The notes below the pieces were generated by a model. It was not told where the DNA came from. It ran no database searches and saw nothing but the letters and a program-made list of their open reading frames with translations. DNA of 64,000 bases from Ananas comosus (lineage: Eukaryota > Streptophyta > Magnoliopsida > Poales > Bromeliaceae), in assembly GCF_001540865.1 (NCBI RefSeq), contig NC_033633.1, positions 5,578,046 to 5,642,045 of the forward strand, read 5' to 3'. The translations under genes and the position numbers were made by a program. The first letter of the stretch is position 1. Every line of letters starts with the position of its first letter. This document shows, one piece after another, positions 1 to 11,845 of the stretch.

Positions 1-2780
1 AAACTAGAAAACAAAGGTTGTGGAAATAAAAGTCTCCACCTGGAAAGTGAGGGTGAGAGGAACTACACCATCGCTAGTAACCAGATGCGGAAGTGTCGCA
101 ATGAGAAAGCTATCGGATATTGGGTCTACCGCATTTACTAAAACTCCGGATAGAACTAGACTTTCAAATGGACTAAATATGGTTTAAGTAGGCGGCCAAA
201 CGTCTGGTCAGAAGATGAGACCCATGTTCCTTCCTTGTGTGTCGAAAGGAGGAAATGACCAATACAGTGTTGGAGAAGACATGTGCAAGGGTCTTCTAGT
301 TAGTTCTAAAGCAAAGCTAGCGGCAACGGAATTGGTTGCCGCTCTTTAATCGTAATCCATGGATAAAGGAGAGAAAACAAATATCTCTCTAAAAACTTAG
401 GTAGTTTGGTAATGGTAACCCACTACACCAATAATCAAAACCCACGTCACAGAACGCCAAAGATGTTTACACAAACGTATAGATAAAAGGAATAAACACG
501 GCTTGAGGAAATCTAAACCTAAGCTGAGGGTTAAAACTGTGAATACCAAACCGAGAGCCGACAGGGCTCGGAAACTGGCTTCCAGTTGGTGAGTTAAAAA
601 GGTGATAAAATCCCACAAATTACGTTCCTTGGTGGCAGAGGTATAATTGACCAGAGGTAAACCTCTTGCGCAGTGATCAAGCAGAACCGAAGAGTGAGCT
701 AAGCTTCGGTAAGTTCTAGTCGATCGGAGGAGAGCGCGGTCACTTATACGGTAGCACACCAAGAGATAAAACCGACGATCTCTAAACGTACAGTCGAACT
801 TCTTAGCAAGGTTTAATTGCGGTACATATCTCCACATAAAGGGAGTGATACATCGTGCGGTTAAACCTAAACATGTCCGGGAAGGTCGGGGTCGGTTTAA
901 GAAATGCCGGTTTTGACGAACACCGGTAGGAGGATGTTTCTCACGTCGACTTCGGCTAGTATAAAATCGAAACCCTTTAGCAGAAGCTGCCAAAAATTTG
1001 AACACTCGAAAGCCGATTTGGTGCATCCCCACAACCTGAAAGCGAAGGATCTCGGACCCTTCGGAAAACAGTTGTTATAAAAGAAAGGGAATACTGGGAA
1101 CAAAAATCGTTTTAGAAAGTATGTCTTCCATACGACAGAAAGTTTATTATGCTAAAATAGGAGTAGAGGAAGAAGGAAATAAAGTAAGGTGGAATTAAAC
1201 CAAGAAGTCCATTCCTAGGAAAAGATTAAGGGGATCTTCTACACAATCCTCCTTTAAGTCTGCTTCCGGGACTCTTAAACAGAGTAGGTGGTTGCCATTT
1301 AGAATAGAAGACCACATCAAAGAAAAAGACTACCTAAAGAAGCCGATTTTACAGAAAAAAAACGGTCGGGGACGAGGACGGAGTAACCGGGGTGCAAGGT
1401 TGTTCGCTGGCTATCTCAGACTAGTTAGCGGAGCCGGTAGCGTTGTCTTCGCCTCATTCTGGTAACCATAATTCTAGGCAGGATAAGTAATAAAACACGG
1501 TTGACTTCTCAAAGGCTACCTTTAAGGTAGCCGGCTATGAGGTTTACTCCACCACTTGGGACAAGTTAGCTGGTGACAGCTGGGTGAAAGACGGCGACAT
1601 TGGGTAGCAGATAAAGTTAACTTAGAAGAAGAAGAGTGAGAAGTCAGCCTAGTAGTGGCAACAGGAGAAGCTAGTTTGTCGGAGGCAGTTCTTTTTGAAG
1701 AGTATGAGCCAAGCGAAGTAGGAACCTCACTCAGTACAAACTATAGTCCGCCGTTCGAGCGATTCTTCGGGCGAATCTATTCTTCGTTCTTCGTTTCTCT
1801 TTTACCCGCCTCCGTTTCTTTTCTTAGCTTCTCCTTGTTTTTTTTTCAACTTCTCTTCTTTTTCTCCTCATCGGTTCGTCTCTCTCCTCCTTTTTCTAGA
1901 GTCCTTCTTCCTCCTTTACTTCCCTCCTTCTTTTTCTTTCCTTCCTTCCTTTCTTTTTTTTTTTGTTTTCCAACTTCTTCTCTTTCTTCTCGTTCTTTCC
2001 CTATCTCCTCCTCTCCGCTTGTATCTGATAGGACGACTATAAGTTCGACTCCGAAAACGTAGTCGAAGAAACGGCCATAGACTTGGTCATCTAGGTAACC
2101 GGTAAAGAGAAGTTCTAAACCGGCGAAGCTCGGGTTTTAGGTTACTGTTTCTTCTGGAGAGATGATAGTAAAGCTGACTCTGGATCGTCTTTAACCTACT
2201 TACAAATTCTGACATATCGTTACCAGAAAGATTAAACCGAGCTTTATATCTTGTTAAACTAGCCGAACCCCGTGAGGAACTAGATTAGCTAGTCGGTCTA
2301 GAAAGAGGACATCCATTTACAAAGCTACTCTGAAATAGAAGAGTAGAGGGAAGAAAGAACTGAGCCGTTGTTTGATAAAAACGGCTCATGAACCGAAACC
2401 TAATAGTAAAGTGGGTCCAGTCAGTAAAGTTTTACTTTCAGGGGCTTTACCGTTGAGGGTAATGACTGGACTTGGCCTTTTTGGGAAAAGATCTCTTGGT
2501 TTTTAACCGAGAAGCCGTCCGCGTAGTAGTTAGATTTTCTTCTTGAACGATGTCGGCTTAGTCGAGACCGGGTCTGTAGATTCGCCGTATAGAAACATGT
2601 TTGGGTTGATTTCCGATTCTTTCTAATTACCCACTTCAATGTCCTGGTTGAGAGAGTTGAAGTTTTTTAAGTGGGATACTACTTCGCTTCTTTCGCTCGT
2701 CGGTTGGACCGGGTTAGTTTAAAACTTTGGCTCACCTTAGTTGAATTTCTGAACAATAGAGCTAGAGAAGAGACAAAAGA
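1..2780. CDS. Plant-mobile-domain (PMD) antisense ORF of the Tat element (partial)
   Basis: Read this by complementing the printed bases left to right. The frame opens before the window. Near position 36 it shows GPFTPTLLDVV, followed by a FLLYWLCHNLFC-type segment near 250-290 and a LALGTYFLSFVYREIF-like stretch, all typical of the plant mobile domain (aminotransferase-like PMD) family. After about 1,350 comes a Pro/Ser-rich linker, then a Lys/Glu-rich region (about 1,800-2,000) and a coiled-coil tail to about 2,780. At least one stop (near 2,206) and one frame shift (about 1,620) break it. It lies tail to tail with the pol stop at 2,851. Some Tat-lineage elements are known to carry extra ORFs of this kind downstream of pol; its role is unknown. 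The right end is approximate. Confidence 0.72.
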
Positions 2781-2850
2781 TAAAGAATTGAGCCGACATT
2801 ATATAAAGTTCGAAAGTAAACATAAACTGAGATTGAAAAATAAGGAAAAG

Positions 2851-3308
2851 GATGTACCTACCCATTAGAAAAGAGTTTATGAAAAGTAACTAACTAAACA
2901 GCAAAAGATTGGGTGGATTACAAAATTCTTCATACGTAATGGAGAACGTTGAGACATTTAAACCTTACCAGGAAGGGTTAAAAACCTGATAAAGGATATG
3001 TGAGCTAGAAAAGCTGGCTAACCTTCATAATTCGAATTTTGGTTTCGAGGTTGTCTCTTTCTAAACCGGAACTGAAAAAATAACATACGTAACGAATGAA
3101 CCGAGACTATACGAACATCTACTAGGTCACGATAGTTGGCTCGAAGTAGGTAAAAAAGATTAGAGAGTAAGTAATTCCAAAACATAAACAAAAGGTAATC
3201 AAGGAAGACAGAAAGCTGAGCGTTTCTTCCTTGGTAATAGAGTCGTCCTTGATGCCGGAGTACCGGCATATGATTAACTTTGCTACAGTGGGGACAACGA
3301 CAAAAATG
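2851..3308. CDS. Tat-lineage Ty3/gypsy integrase C-terminus
   Basis: Read right to left. From 3,300 downwards the bases give ATGVTSFQLVYGHEAVVPA, the conserved segment after the integrase core of Tat-type elements. Near 2,960-2,990 comes KNWEGPFQIYRV, the usual small C-terminal fold. The frame ends with a TAG at 2,853-2,851 just after the motif YPSM. The segment is separated from the rest of integrase by the solo LTR at 3,309-5,834, and its 3,304-3,308 end is one copy of the target duplication. An in-frame stop near 2,990 shows that it is decayed. Confidence 0.85.
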
Positions 3309-5834
3309 ACATTTTATATCTTTAGAGCCATTCGCTTATAGCTTGAAATCAGTTTTACTGGTTTCACGCTCCAACCATACGAAGCCTTTCCGGCTTCCGA
3401 AGTTTTTCTCGTTTTCACGTAACACCTTCCAGAGCTTCTCGTTGAACCTCGTTTAGACGTGGTAACGTCTAAAACACGAGAGCCCCTGGCCAGGGACTTC
3501 CTCTCTGGCCAAGGGCATGCACGTCGGTCACTCTTCTCTCTTTTAACCGATTCAGGACTCTCAAAAAGAGAGCCCCTGGCTAGGGACGCCCTTCTCTAGC
3601 CAGGGGCACTCTGGCCAGGGAGTCCCACTCTGACCTGGGGCCGACGCATTTGACGTCTCTCACGAGAGCCCCTGGCCAGGGATGATCTCTCTGGCCAGGG
3701 GCACGGGCTTTTCACGGGTCAGACCCGTCACACTCTTCGTTGTTCAACTCCCCGGATTTACGTAAATACGTAGTATACCCAATATAACTCCCCGTTTACT
3801 CTACAAAGAGAGTAAAGAGAGGAAGAATAAAGTCTTTGTTCTCAAGAGAGAGAGAGAGAGAGAGATCCTTTAGAGAGAGAGGGAGTTCTCCATCTCGTTC
3901 ATCCTCTCCAACCTCCTCTTCTTCCGATTCCTCTCCTAATAGTAGAAGAAGAAGGAGTAACCACGTTCTTTTTCCTTTCAAAACTCCATTCGAAACGGGG
4001 GAGAGTACCATCTTGGGATTCCATCCAAACTAATCTGGATCTTTATCAAAATCATCCTAGAGAACCACTTAAATTCGAAAGAAAACGAAAACCTTCTCTA
4101 GTTTTGTTCCCAAAATATATATACAATATCGATCCCGTGGGTTTAAACCCCGAAAACGTAGCCAACCAAGATTTCCGTTTAACTGGAATATCTTTGGATT
4201 AATCCCCACAAAGGCTGCGCAACCACACGAGCTAAATTGCAATGCTTTTCAGATACGCTTCAATACTCGCTTTTTCGGATTAAACCGAAGCAAAACGGCG
4301 TCCGTTCCTTTATCCGCCGATTCTTAGCACTTTAAGCTTGGGCTCGTGGAATCGTTCGGATGCTCCACCCACCACGAAAGGTTTGAGAAACTTTAAGGAA
4401 GATATAGATTCACAGTGAATAACTCGTACATACAAATATCGAATAGCACGTATTATCCCACTTTATTCTCACATACAACGTACGAATATCAATTCTACGT
4501 AAGCAGCACCAACTCTTGGTTATTCTTAACATATTGGGATATACACGTACATACCACTGTTCTTGAATCGTTTCAATTTCTTGTTCACCGTAATACTGTG
4601 TCTCCTGCTACCCTGTAACACTATAACTCATGATCTCAATATGTGGATCATTTCATCACGCCGTTTCTTGTTATTTACGATCTCAATCGTAGTTCACACT
4701 GTTTCTTGTTATTTACGATCTCAATCGTAGTTCACACCGTTTCTTGTTATTTACGATCTCAATCGTAGTTCACACCGCATTTCTTGTGATCTCAATCACA
4801 TTACTGTACTAGCTTTTGTTTCTTCCGTTTCTTGTACTCTAACTCTGTATTACTGTATATTGGAATATCAATTCCCAGTAAACACGTACCAAAGGAATAT
4901 CAATTCCTTACCTAACTTGAACTGTAGGAAACTCAATTCCTAACCTAGTATGAGCGGTATCAGGAACGAGCCACCCACCATCGAGGGGGTGCTCGCTACA
5001 CGAGGCCTCAAGCTGTAGTGACCCAACATCATCAAGGAGGGGTCTCCTGCTAGGGCAGCTCAGCATCCTCAAAGAAGGACTGTAAACCCTAAAGCTCACC
5101 ACTCAACGAAACTCCGCTTTGGGGGCCCAATCGGTACTCTAACTCTAACACTTAACTTGTTCTTGGTACAAAAGTAGTACTCATAATAACTACTCGTAAA
5201 AATAACTACCGTAAACAAATCCGTATAATCAACGTATAATATCAACCAATGAATAGATAGACGAAGAAAGATAATACGGACTCAATCTGGATCACCCTTT
5301 CAGCCACTCTAACCCCGTTTTGGGTGATCCTTGAAGCAACATCAAGAGTGGGGTGATAAAGGTGTCTCGGCCCTGGCTCGCTCGGCCGCTCACTGGCGCC
5401 ATTTCAATAGCGCGACATCTGTCACTGGCGGTTCAACCTAAAATATAAAACGAACATCGTATGGGCAAGTAGTAGAAAACATAAACTACTAATCTCTATA
5501 ATTTCTTTACTTACATTCGATAGATATAACTTCTTTACACTACATTTCTTTCTTTACTATTTTTCGTTACATTTCCGTTTACACTAACACTATCAACTTA
5601 CGAACATTTACCAATTTTCAATTAGTAAGATGAACACTCAACATATCAAATCATAAGAAAGTGAGACCGATAACGAATGGGAGCACATTCGGTAATACAT
5701 ACAAAGGCGAACACGTTTGAGAAACGAACTTAACATGTACACAACTCGGATCCCGTCTGTCCCCTCCGAGACAGGCAAGCCGCAGACAAGCTGCACGGAC
5801 CTGGCCGGTTTCCCTAGCCAGTGTCCCGCACTGT
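3309..5834. mobile_element. Solo LTR 1 (family F), inserted in Tat integrase
   Basis: The printed 5-bp repeat AAATG lies at 3,304-3,308 and again at 5,835-5,839, directly outside the element. Complemented left to right, the LTR starts TGTAAAATATAG and ends GGGCGTGACA. It contains palindromic ACCGGT blocks (about 3,480-3,720), a CT-dinucleotide tract (about 3,845-3,865), the box ending TTCTCACCCC (about 5,320-5,350) and the CTGTCCGTTCGGCG box near the end. No internal retroelement domain is attached, so it is a solo LTR. Omitting the LTR plus one target repeat leaves the integrase frame continuous, which fixes both boundaries. Confidence 0.9.
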
Positions 5835-5839
5835 AAATG

Positions 5840-8800
5840 GCAGTAGGCCGTACGGGTGTTGTGAAGGCTTTCGAAAAGTAAGGTAAAGGAGCCCACAAAA
5901 GGTTATACAGCAAAGTACTTCCAAATACTATTGAAATAAGTGGCGAAGTCGAACAGGTAACCGAACTCGCATTATCCCACTACTTACTTGGTTGAATATA
6001 AAAGAACTGAGATATTTGGCTCTCTTAACAAGAGGGCACTTGTAACAGGGAACTAGCCAACATTAGCAGAATCCTTAGAGTTTTGCTACTTAATATCTTG
6101 GAAGATGTTTTAGATACTATGGGAAAACCCACTGGTCAGATCATCCAAAACGGAGATGGATGAACCATTTTATCAGATGCCGGTGATAATTCTTGAATAC
6201 GGTCGTCTCCTCAAACCGACTTAAAGAGGTTAATTCAGGTATCGGGTAGGAGCTTTTCCAATTCTAAATTACTAACGTACGTAAAGCCTTCGCCCTGGGA
6301 AACGTGGCTCGATACTTTAACTGTGAAAACTGTAGTAGACCATATGAAATGCGTTAGAAGAACGTATCAACTGGTCATTATGAGATACGACTTGGCAGGT
6401 AGAATTAGAGAAAGGCCGATTTACACGAGGTGTGTTCGGAAGCACCCGAAGCGGGTATTGATCGTTTCGAAGGAGCCCAGGATTTTGTGAAGTTATCATG
6501 AAGGAGCCGATAGGAGAATATCTCAACGGGTAAATTGTTCGTTAACGGCTCACGAAAAAAGGCTTATACTATAAGCTGGGCAATAATCCCAGCAGATTCT
6601 TGAGTTAATTTCCAAAAGAGATCAGAAGGACACAAAACTAGCCTTGTTAGTAGTAACCAAACGCATATACTTAGCTACCATTGTTGAAGAAAGATAAAGA
6701 TGAACTAAGGGAAAACCGAGAGACATAGGACGTCGGCTGATCGGTTTAATAACCGAAAGAGTAAAAGAAGGGAACTATCTACGTGCTTGAGACGAAGTGG
6801 CTTTGATGTTTCATTGAGATAATAAAAGAAGTTTATTAAGATGTCTAAAGTCAAAAGTATAGCCACAAGGGGTAAATGGACAAACTAGTGGTTAACACTT
6901 AGTGGCTACTGAAATTCAGTAGCACGAAGATTAAGAGCATTCTAAAGTTCCGGTTAATAATTCCGGCTAATAAGTCGTACTAACAATCTTATCAGCTTTA
7001 GGTTAAACTTTCGTTTGACCATTCACATCGGAAGTCCTCTGGTATATTAATAAGATCGAGAACGACTAAGCCGACAAAAACTAGATAGCTTTATCATAGG
7101 TTCCAACTGTTGGTTGGTTCGAGTCATGATCAAGGAGTTGGAGCCGTATACCTATTAATCAGTTCTTTAGCTGTGTACCTACTAGTCAGTTCTTTAGTCG
7201 ATAACGAACGGGAAACTGACGAAAACGGTCCTATTTTAATCCTCTTTTAAATCTGTTGCAATTGTAGGTAGTAGGCTAGGCAGGAGAATTATGTCCAAAC
7301 CTATTGTATATGAAGTGATCCGGTCAGAATGTCTGTTAACTATGAAGATGACCATCTTACATTATAGAGTCGAATCCTGTACGTATTATATTGTGGTCTG
7401 TGTAGAAAAGATAACGGCTTATTATAAAAAGTCGTAGTTCGTTCACGGCCGATTATATTATTTATCGAACAAGAAGAGAGAGTGATAAAAAGACTCGATT
7501 ATCTGTAGGATTTAAGAGACGACGTCGGCTATATATATTGAAGTAGCCAACTGGAACCGCTCCTCCGTACTTCTGACCTCCGAAACAATTTATGGAAAAA
7601 TACAAAAGTTTACGAAGAACAACAAGTAGACAGGTTGACTTGGGGAGAGCTAAGAAGACGGCATCGTTACCTCACTTATAAGGATAAGATGGCCGATCCA
7701 AACTATAGTTTACGGTGTCTATTAATTAAAAAAGGTAATCTGAAACATTGAGAAAAAATAAAGAACCATCGCCATCAAGGTATTATCGAAAACGAAACAA
7801 AAATAGATAGAGTTAAGGAAAAAACACATGATCCTTAGGCTCTTTTAAAAGAAAAATTTAATATAAAAGAATAAGTCAATTTCCGTTCAAAATTTATACA
7901 GGTTACTAGTCGATCGCTAAACTTAAAATGTTGTTACAGTAGTTACATTTGAAGGTTGTAAAACGGCTAGTTTAATACTTTTTATTTTAAGTAACGGGAA
8001 ACTTTTCATCGAGGCCGTAAGAAATTTGTTTTACCGTAATGATAGGTAAGAATCCAGGGTTATCTGGGGTTCGTAGACTTTCGACAAATATACAGAAGGA
8101 ACCGTTACTTTTTAACCAATATTGGACGTACAGGTAGGTATTTCCTCGGCCCGGCTCAAATGATCGTACAGTCGATACCCAAAGCCTATAAGTAGAAATC
8201 CGTACTGATTTAAATTTAAAGATTTCAATTACGTTTGAGATTCAAACGGTAAGGAAAAAGCGTGACCTTGATACAATTTTTGGGTTAGTTGTATTGCCCG
8301 GTGAGATTATTTTAGCCGTAAGTTTTCTAAAAGATAAAATAAGAATTAAACTTCATGTTATGAGCCGAATTTAGATGATCGGCCGACAAATATTCCGGAT
8401 ATGGAAAAAATTATCTTTCGGTTATAAGATGTTAAAGAGCCGAGTTAGGATTGTAAAGGAGTAGTAAAGTTCGCTTCGTTAGAAACATAAAGTAGTTGTT
8501 GAAGCAATCGAAGAGGACGACGACTCAGTTTTCGGAACACGATTATATGCAACCAGCAAACAAAAATAGGCTGGGATGTAAATGAAGATAATTCCCTAGA
8601 ACTCCGAGGTTGAAAAAGAGCGGTTGAAACTAGCCGCTAAGAAGATACCTAAGGATACATTAAAATACCTAAAATCACGATAAAAATGGTCTAAGCCAAC
8701 ATGAAAAGTAAAAGACTCGGCATGGTAAAAATAAACTCGGCCGAAATCATAAACTGTAAAGTAGTTCGCAGAAAAGTAGTTGGGTATACCGGCTAAATGA

Positions 8801-9363
8801 TCCACTAGAAAGGAGCCGGTGGAATCGGTTAAACTATGTGCTATAAAATAGCCGGTTTAGCCAGCTAAACTACTTTATCGGCTGGGGAAACCAACCGAGT
8901 AAAACGGCTTCGAGAAGATCTCGAAGCCAATGACTGAAAACTATAAGGTAAAGTTGGTTGAGCCACCGAGAAGGCGGCGGTGGTTACGAAGAAGCAGAAA
9001 GTACTCATGGTTAATCTGAGGAAGAAACCACTAGACATGCTTGCTTTAGACTAGACCCAGTTACAGTCGGGTTAACTATACCGGTTAAAGAAGGTTCAAA
9101 TACAGATGGAAGACTCCGGCAGGGAGCCGGGACTAAAGGAGGTGCGCTAGAGGCTGGGTGACTTTTTCGAAGGATACATTTTACCTACCGTGTGTGAGTA
9201 ACCGCACTTATTTTAGTACGGGCTCATCGTCCAACATCACCGATAGATGTAGGTGGTGCTTCTTCCAGCAAACATCTCAAAACCTAGGCTGGTATTCAAG
9301 CTGGCACTCACGCCGAGAGCGGATAACTGATAAAAATCACTTTAGCCAGTACTAACACAGTGA
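5840..9363. CDS. Tat-lineage pol: protease end, reverse transcriptase, RNase H, integrase
   Basis: Read right to left. 9,363-9,060 gives the protease tail with HYNLLLGHDFIHANECVPS. 8,440-7,900 gives reverse transcriptase: the entry segment GLSREIVEYWL, NIVPVRKRNGKLRVC, MPFCLKNAGATFQRAMN, and the catalytic YIDD at 7,948-7,937. RNase H is expected in about 7,800-6,900 but I did not verify its residues. 6,780-5,840 gives integrase with GPASEMHAII, WAMDLIGEI, DYFTK and TTDQGTMF, which are parts of the HHCC and DDE core. At least one frame shift (about 8,130) and several stops show that it is inactive. The solo LTR at 9,369 interrupts it upstream and that at 5,834 downstream. Confidence 0.87.
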
Positions 9364-9368
9364 TCCAA

Positions 9369-11699
9369 ACAGTGCGGTCGTATATTCCGCAGATGTTGTT
9401 TCGCCATTTATTTTGTTATTATTTACTCGTAGATCCTCATAGTCTCATATCTTGTTGATCCAAGATCTTATTCCTCCATTTATTTCCTTGATTAGATGAT
9501 TGTTTTTGGTATTTCATCATGTTATACCTTAGGTTTATGTTCATGATTAGTATAGGTTTACCACTAGAGATATGTACCTATGTTTTTATCTCTCTCTTGG
9601 TGGATCTTCGTTGTTCTTGAGAGGAGCGAGAGATCGATCGTCGCTGAAGAAATGGTGCTAGGGCTCGGAGAGGGCCACACCTACCGAGACTTTCTTTTGG
9701 TGTTTTGTCCCCGCACTCTTGATAATTTGTTATCAAGGGTCACCCGTTAATGACTGGAGTTACTTTACATGTTGATCCGATTTTTCCCGTTTTCATCATA
9801 TAAGTTGATAATTTCCCTTTCTTGTTGTACGTATACTTTGAACTTTATTTGAATGATTGATGATACGGAGATGAAATCGTATCTAAAGGTGCTATATTTA
9901 CGATAAGATCGTACTTATACGTATTCATATTGGTTGTACTACAGGTGTTACATTGATCATTTTACAGTAACAAATGATTAAACAGATTTCGGGTTAAACA
10001 TAAAACAAGTTACTATGAGGTTAGTACATCCTAGATGGGTACCCATCAGGCCGAATACGGCACGGATTACCGGGGCACCATCAGTTGTAGGGATAGGATC
10101 CTTACTCGGAGGGGGTGCCGTAGAGTAAAGCCGCGGGTTAGGGGGTGCCCGCTCGAATACAGCATTACCGATAGAGGCCTCACGTCGAACACCCCTCGCT
10201 GGGAGTGTTTGTACACGCTTACTCTTGTTACCGTTCTTTCGCATTTATAAGCAGAGTTCAAGGTTACAGTAGTACAGATTTTGTAACGTACTTCGATCAC
10301 TGGGTTTTCGGGTAGAGATACAGTAGTATATCTTCAAATTGGTAAGTAATCCAACCTACGGGGAAATACCGTAAAAACAGATGATACAGTTCACACTCTA
10401 GATTTAGGTTCTCGTATAATATATTCAGTAAAAGAAACGTTCTTTGTATTAAAGTTTGGTATATTATCTTACGATAAGAGTACGTACGATTGTTACGTAT
10501 ATAGAGAGAGGTGATATATCTCCATTAAAAGTATTTTATATCGTGTACATAAAGTTCGTAAGGTTTGTAGAGCATACGAGATAGATCGTACTTATACGTA
10601 CATAAAGATAAAATGCTGTAAATTTTTCACTGTATCCACTTCAAAAAGAGTAAAGCTTCTTCAGTTTGGGTGGCTCTGAGGAGCATTGGGAAGCAAACGC
10701 GGCTGCTTCCACAGGTGATGAGAGGATCGAGGGATTTCTATTATAATTCTCTCAATTTGCGTTGCTTGCTTGTTGGGATTCGAGTTTGTAATTAGTTGGG
10801 TTCTTTTCCGGTTTTAGAGTTGAATATTCCACTTTTGGAGAGAGTTAGAGGTTTACTCTCAATCTCAGGAAGATTAGGTTGGATTTGTTTCCAAGATTGA
10901 GTTAGTTATCTCAAGGTTTTCGGAGATTAGTTTTTAAGGGTAAAATTTGGGATTAAAAGTGTAAGATCCTAAAATAGAGTTCTTTAGGTAGTTTTGTACC
11001 TAGTTTTCCCTTTTTGTACGATGATTGGAGAAATCTTCGAAGTTTATTCCGAATTTTACTCGATCCCGACTCTTAGAAGGGAGGTTGTTCAAAGTTGGGC
11101 TCGAGGGTTCGAAGAGGGTACCACCTTTATCGTGATTCTTCGTTTTTCTCCGGTTTTCTCTCCTAATTTGGAGTTTTTAGGGTTGTTTTATCATTTTCTA
11201 GTTTCTCTTCTTCACCTCCCGAGGAATGGAAAGAGAGGAATCAAAGGTTCGAGTCTCTTTGTAGGTTCCCGTACCCCCCATGAACATCATAACGATGTTA
11301 TTGTTTTTGTGGGGAATTTTTGACGGTCTGACGTCAGACGTGACTCATGGCCATGGTAGCTTTTTCTCATGGCCATGGTCAATGACATGTGTGTTTGGGC
11401 TTGGAGCCCTACCGTCTTTTGTCGGGAACTATGGTCATGTTTGGGCTACAACATGGCAATGGTGGAGGATAAGGCCATGTTCGAGTTACGACATGGCCAT
11501 GAGACGAGACATCTCAGTTTGGGTTCTCGTCGGGTTAAAGAAAGTGAAATCTCCAAACCACGATTCAAAATTCGGAACTAAGAGCTCTACACTCGGTATT
11601 CAGCCTTGTGACAGTTGCTGGGAGGTCTTATAGACCTTTTTAAGCTTTGTGTCTAGTTTGTGAGCTTGGAGTGTTAAACGTTTCCAGGTCACACAATGT
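9369..11699. mobile_element. Solo LTR 5 (family C/D), inserted in Tat protease
   Basis: The direct repeat TCCAA is printed at 9,364-9,368 and 11,700-11,704, directly outside. Read right to left the LTR starts TGTAACACACTGG and ends GGCGTGACA. It has the GTACCGGTAC palindromes (about 11,340-11,500) and the CCAAGAGCAG-type segment shared with the LTRs at 54,686-56,556 and 60,258-62,618. Unlike LTR 1, its sense direction is the same as that of the Tat host gene. No internal coding domain is present. Confidence 0.83.
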
Positions 11700-11845
11700 T
11701 CCAAACTCAAGTAGGAGTGAGAATGGGTTAAAGAACTTTTTATTATATCCGTACTGTAACTGGTAGCGGGGTGATAGGTGGTAGTGAACCGGATGTTCAG
11801 CAGTAAGATAGTTTAGGGATTGCTTATTTCCGGACTGTTTGGGGT
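11700..11845. CDS. Tat-lineage aspartic protease core
   Basis: A short coding island read right to left between two solo LTRs. It gives VMVDSGAMVNVMP with the active-site DSG at 11,777-11,769, followed by FFKKLGKSEDELKPS up to the target site at 11,704. This is the hallmark of the retropepsin of Tat/Athila-type elements. Upstream sequence resumes beyond the LTR at 11,846-18,642, and downstream sequence resumes at 9,363. An in-frame TGA about 35 bases before the DSG motif is a sign of decay. Confidence 0.85.

Noticed and set aside
397..2062. Open frames read in the printed direction, such as 397-1,032 minus and 1,655-2,062 plus
   Set aside because: They lie in the wrong-polarity block and have no family similarity; the complement read left to right gives a plant mobile domain protein over the same bases.
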